Shown here in pieces: positions 63,992 to 64,000 of a stretch of DNA of 64,000 bases. The notes beneath the pieces are model-generated. The model was not told where the DNA came from. It saw nothing but the letters and a program-made list of their open reading frames with translations, and ran no database searches. The DNA lies in the NCBI RefSeq assembly GCF_013416525.1, contig NZ_JACCEM010000007.1, positions 124,001 to 188,000 of the forward strand. The letters run 5' to 3'. The position numbers were made by a program, and so were the translations under genes. This DNA is from Parapusillimonas granuli. Its GTDB lineage: Bacteria > Pseudomonadota > Gammaproteobacteria > Burkholderiales > Burkholderiaceae_B. Every line of letters begins with the position of its first letter. Position 1 is the stretch's first letter.

Positions 63992-64000
63992 GCGCCGGGG

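Overview
The window is a GC-rich, gene-dense bacterial chromosome segment with no gap above about 240 bases. The gene set points to a betaproteobacterium of the Alcaligenaceae (Bordetella, Achromobacter and relatives). It holds two Bug-type solute receptors, an Aap-type amino-acid ABC system, a DctPQM TRAP system, the DUF3348/DUF802/OmpA/DUF2894 operon, and standard gmk-rpoZ-spoT, tsaD/plsY and surE-pcm-nlpD blocks. I found no tRNA, rRNA, CRISPR array, insertion sequence, integrase or phage gene.

Layout. 1-3.5 kb: tail of a four-gene operon that includes a MotA-like membrane protein with a very long helical tail and a MotB-like OmpA protein. 3.5-9.7 kb: LysR regulator divergent from an N-acyl-D-amino-acid deacylase and a Bug receptor, then an Ada-type repair protein divergent from an M20 peptidase. 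9.7-14 kb: amino-acid ABC receptor and two permeases without an ATPase, and a lipoprotein. 14-26.5 kb: lrgAB-like genes, acyl-CoA synthetase, yajQ, a YadGH-type ABC exporter, the NAD(P)H-hydrate repair enzyme, a tandem Usp protein, HAD hydrolase, tadA, ldcA, ybiT and yigZ. 26.5-31.9 kb: CatM/BenM-like regulator divergent from an acyl-CoA dehydrogenase / Bug receptor / CaiB CoA-transferase cluster, then a thioredoxin. 32-42 kb: purine permease, tsaD, plsY, surE-pcm-nlpD, an exonuclease, a Spy-like protein, rlmD and argH. 42-51 kb: YbdG-like channel, glnB, yaeQ, ubiC, a pseudouridine synthase, rlmJ, ugpQ, ppiD, and tesA/ybbA. 51-58 kb: TRAP transporter divergent from a 5-oxoprolinase, and an M23 peptidase. 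58.8-64 kb: azlCD, spoT, rpoZ, gmk, an unknown small protein and a methyltransferase running to the window edge.

How genes work together. Most of the window is housekeeping (tRNA and rRNA modification, stringent response, cell-wall remodelling, nitrogen sensing) with metabolic cassettes in between: D-amino-acid derivatives, an organic acid degraded through CoA transfer and dehydrogenation, and probably pyroglutamate (TRAP uptake plus oxoprolinase). The least described unit is the operon at 1-3491, which looks like an ion-driven MotAB/ZorAB-type complex with two accessory proteins of unknown function. Smaller oddities are an Ada protein lacking three of four zinc cysteines, terminator-like hairpins inside the leaders of a thioredoxin gene and ppiD, absence of rpoS from its usual place after nlpD, and tesA/ybbA start codons that overlap each other.
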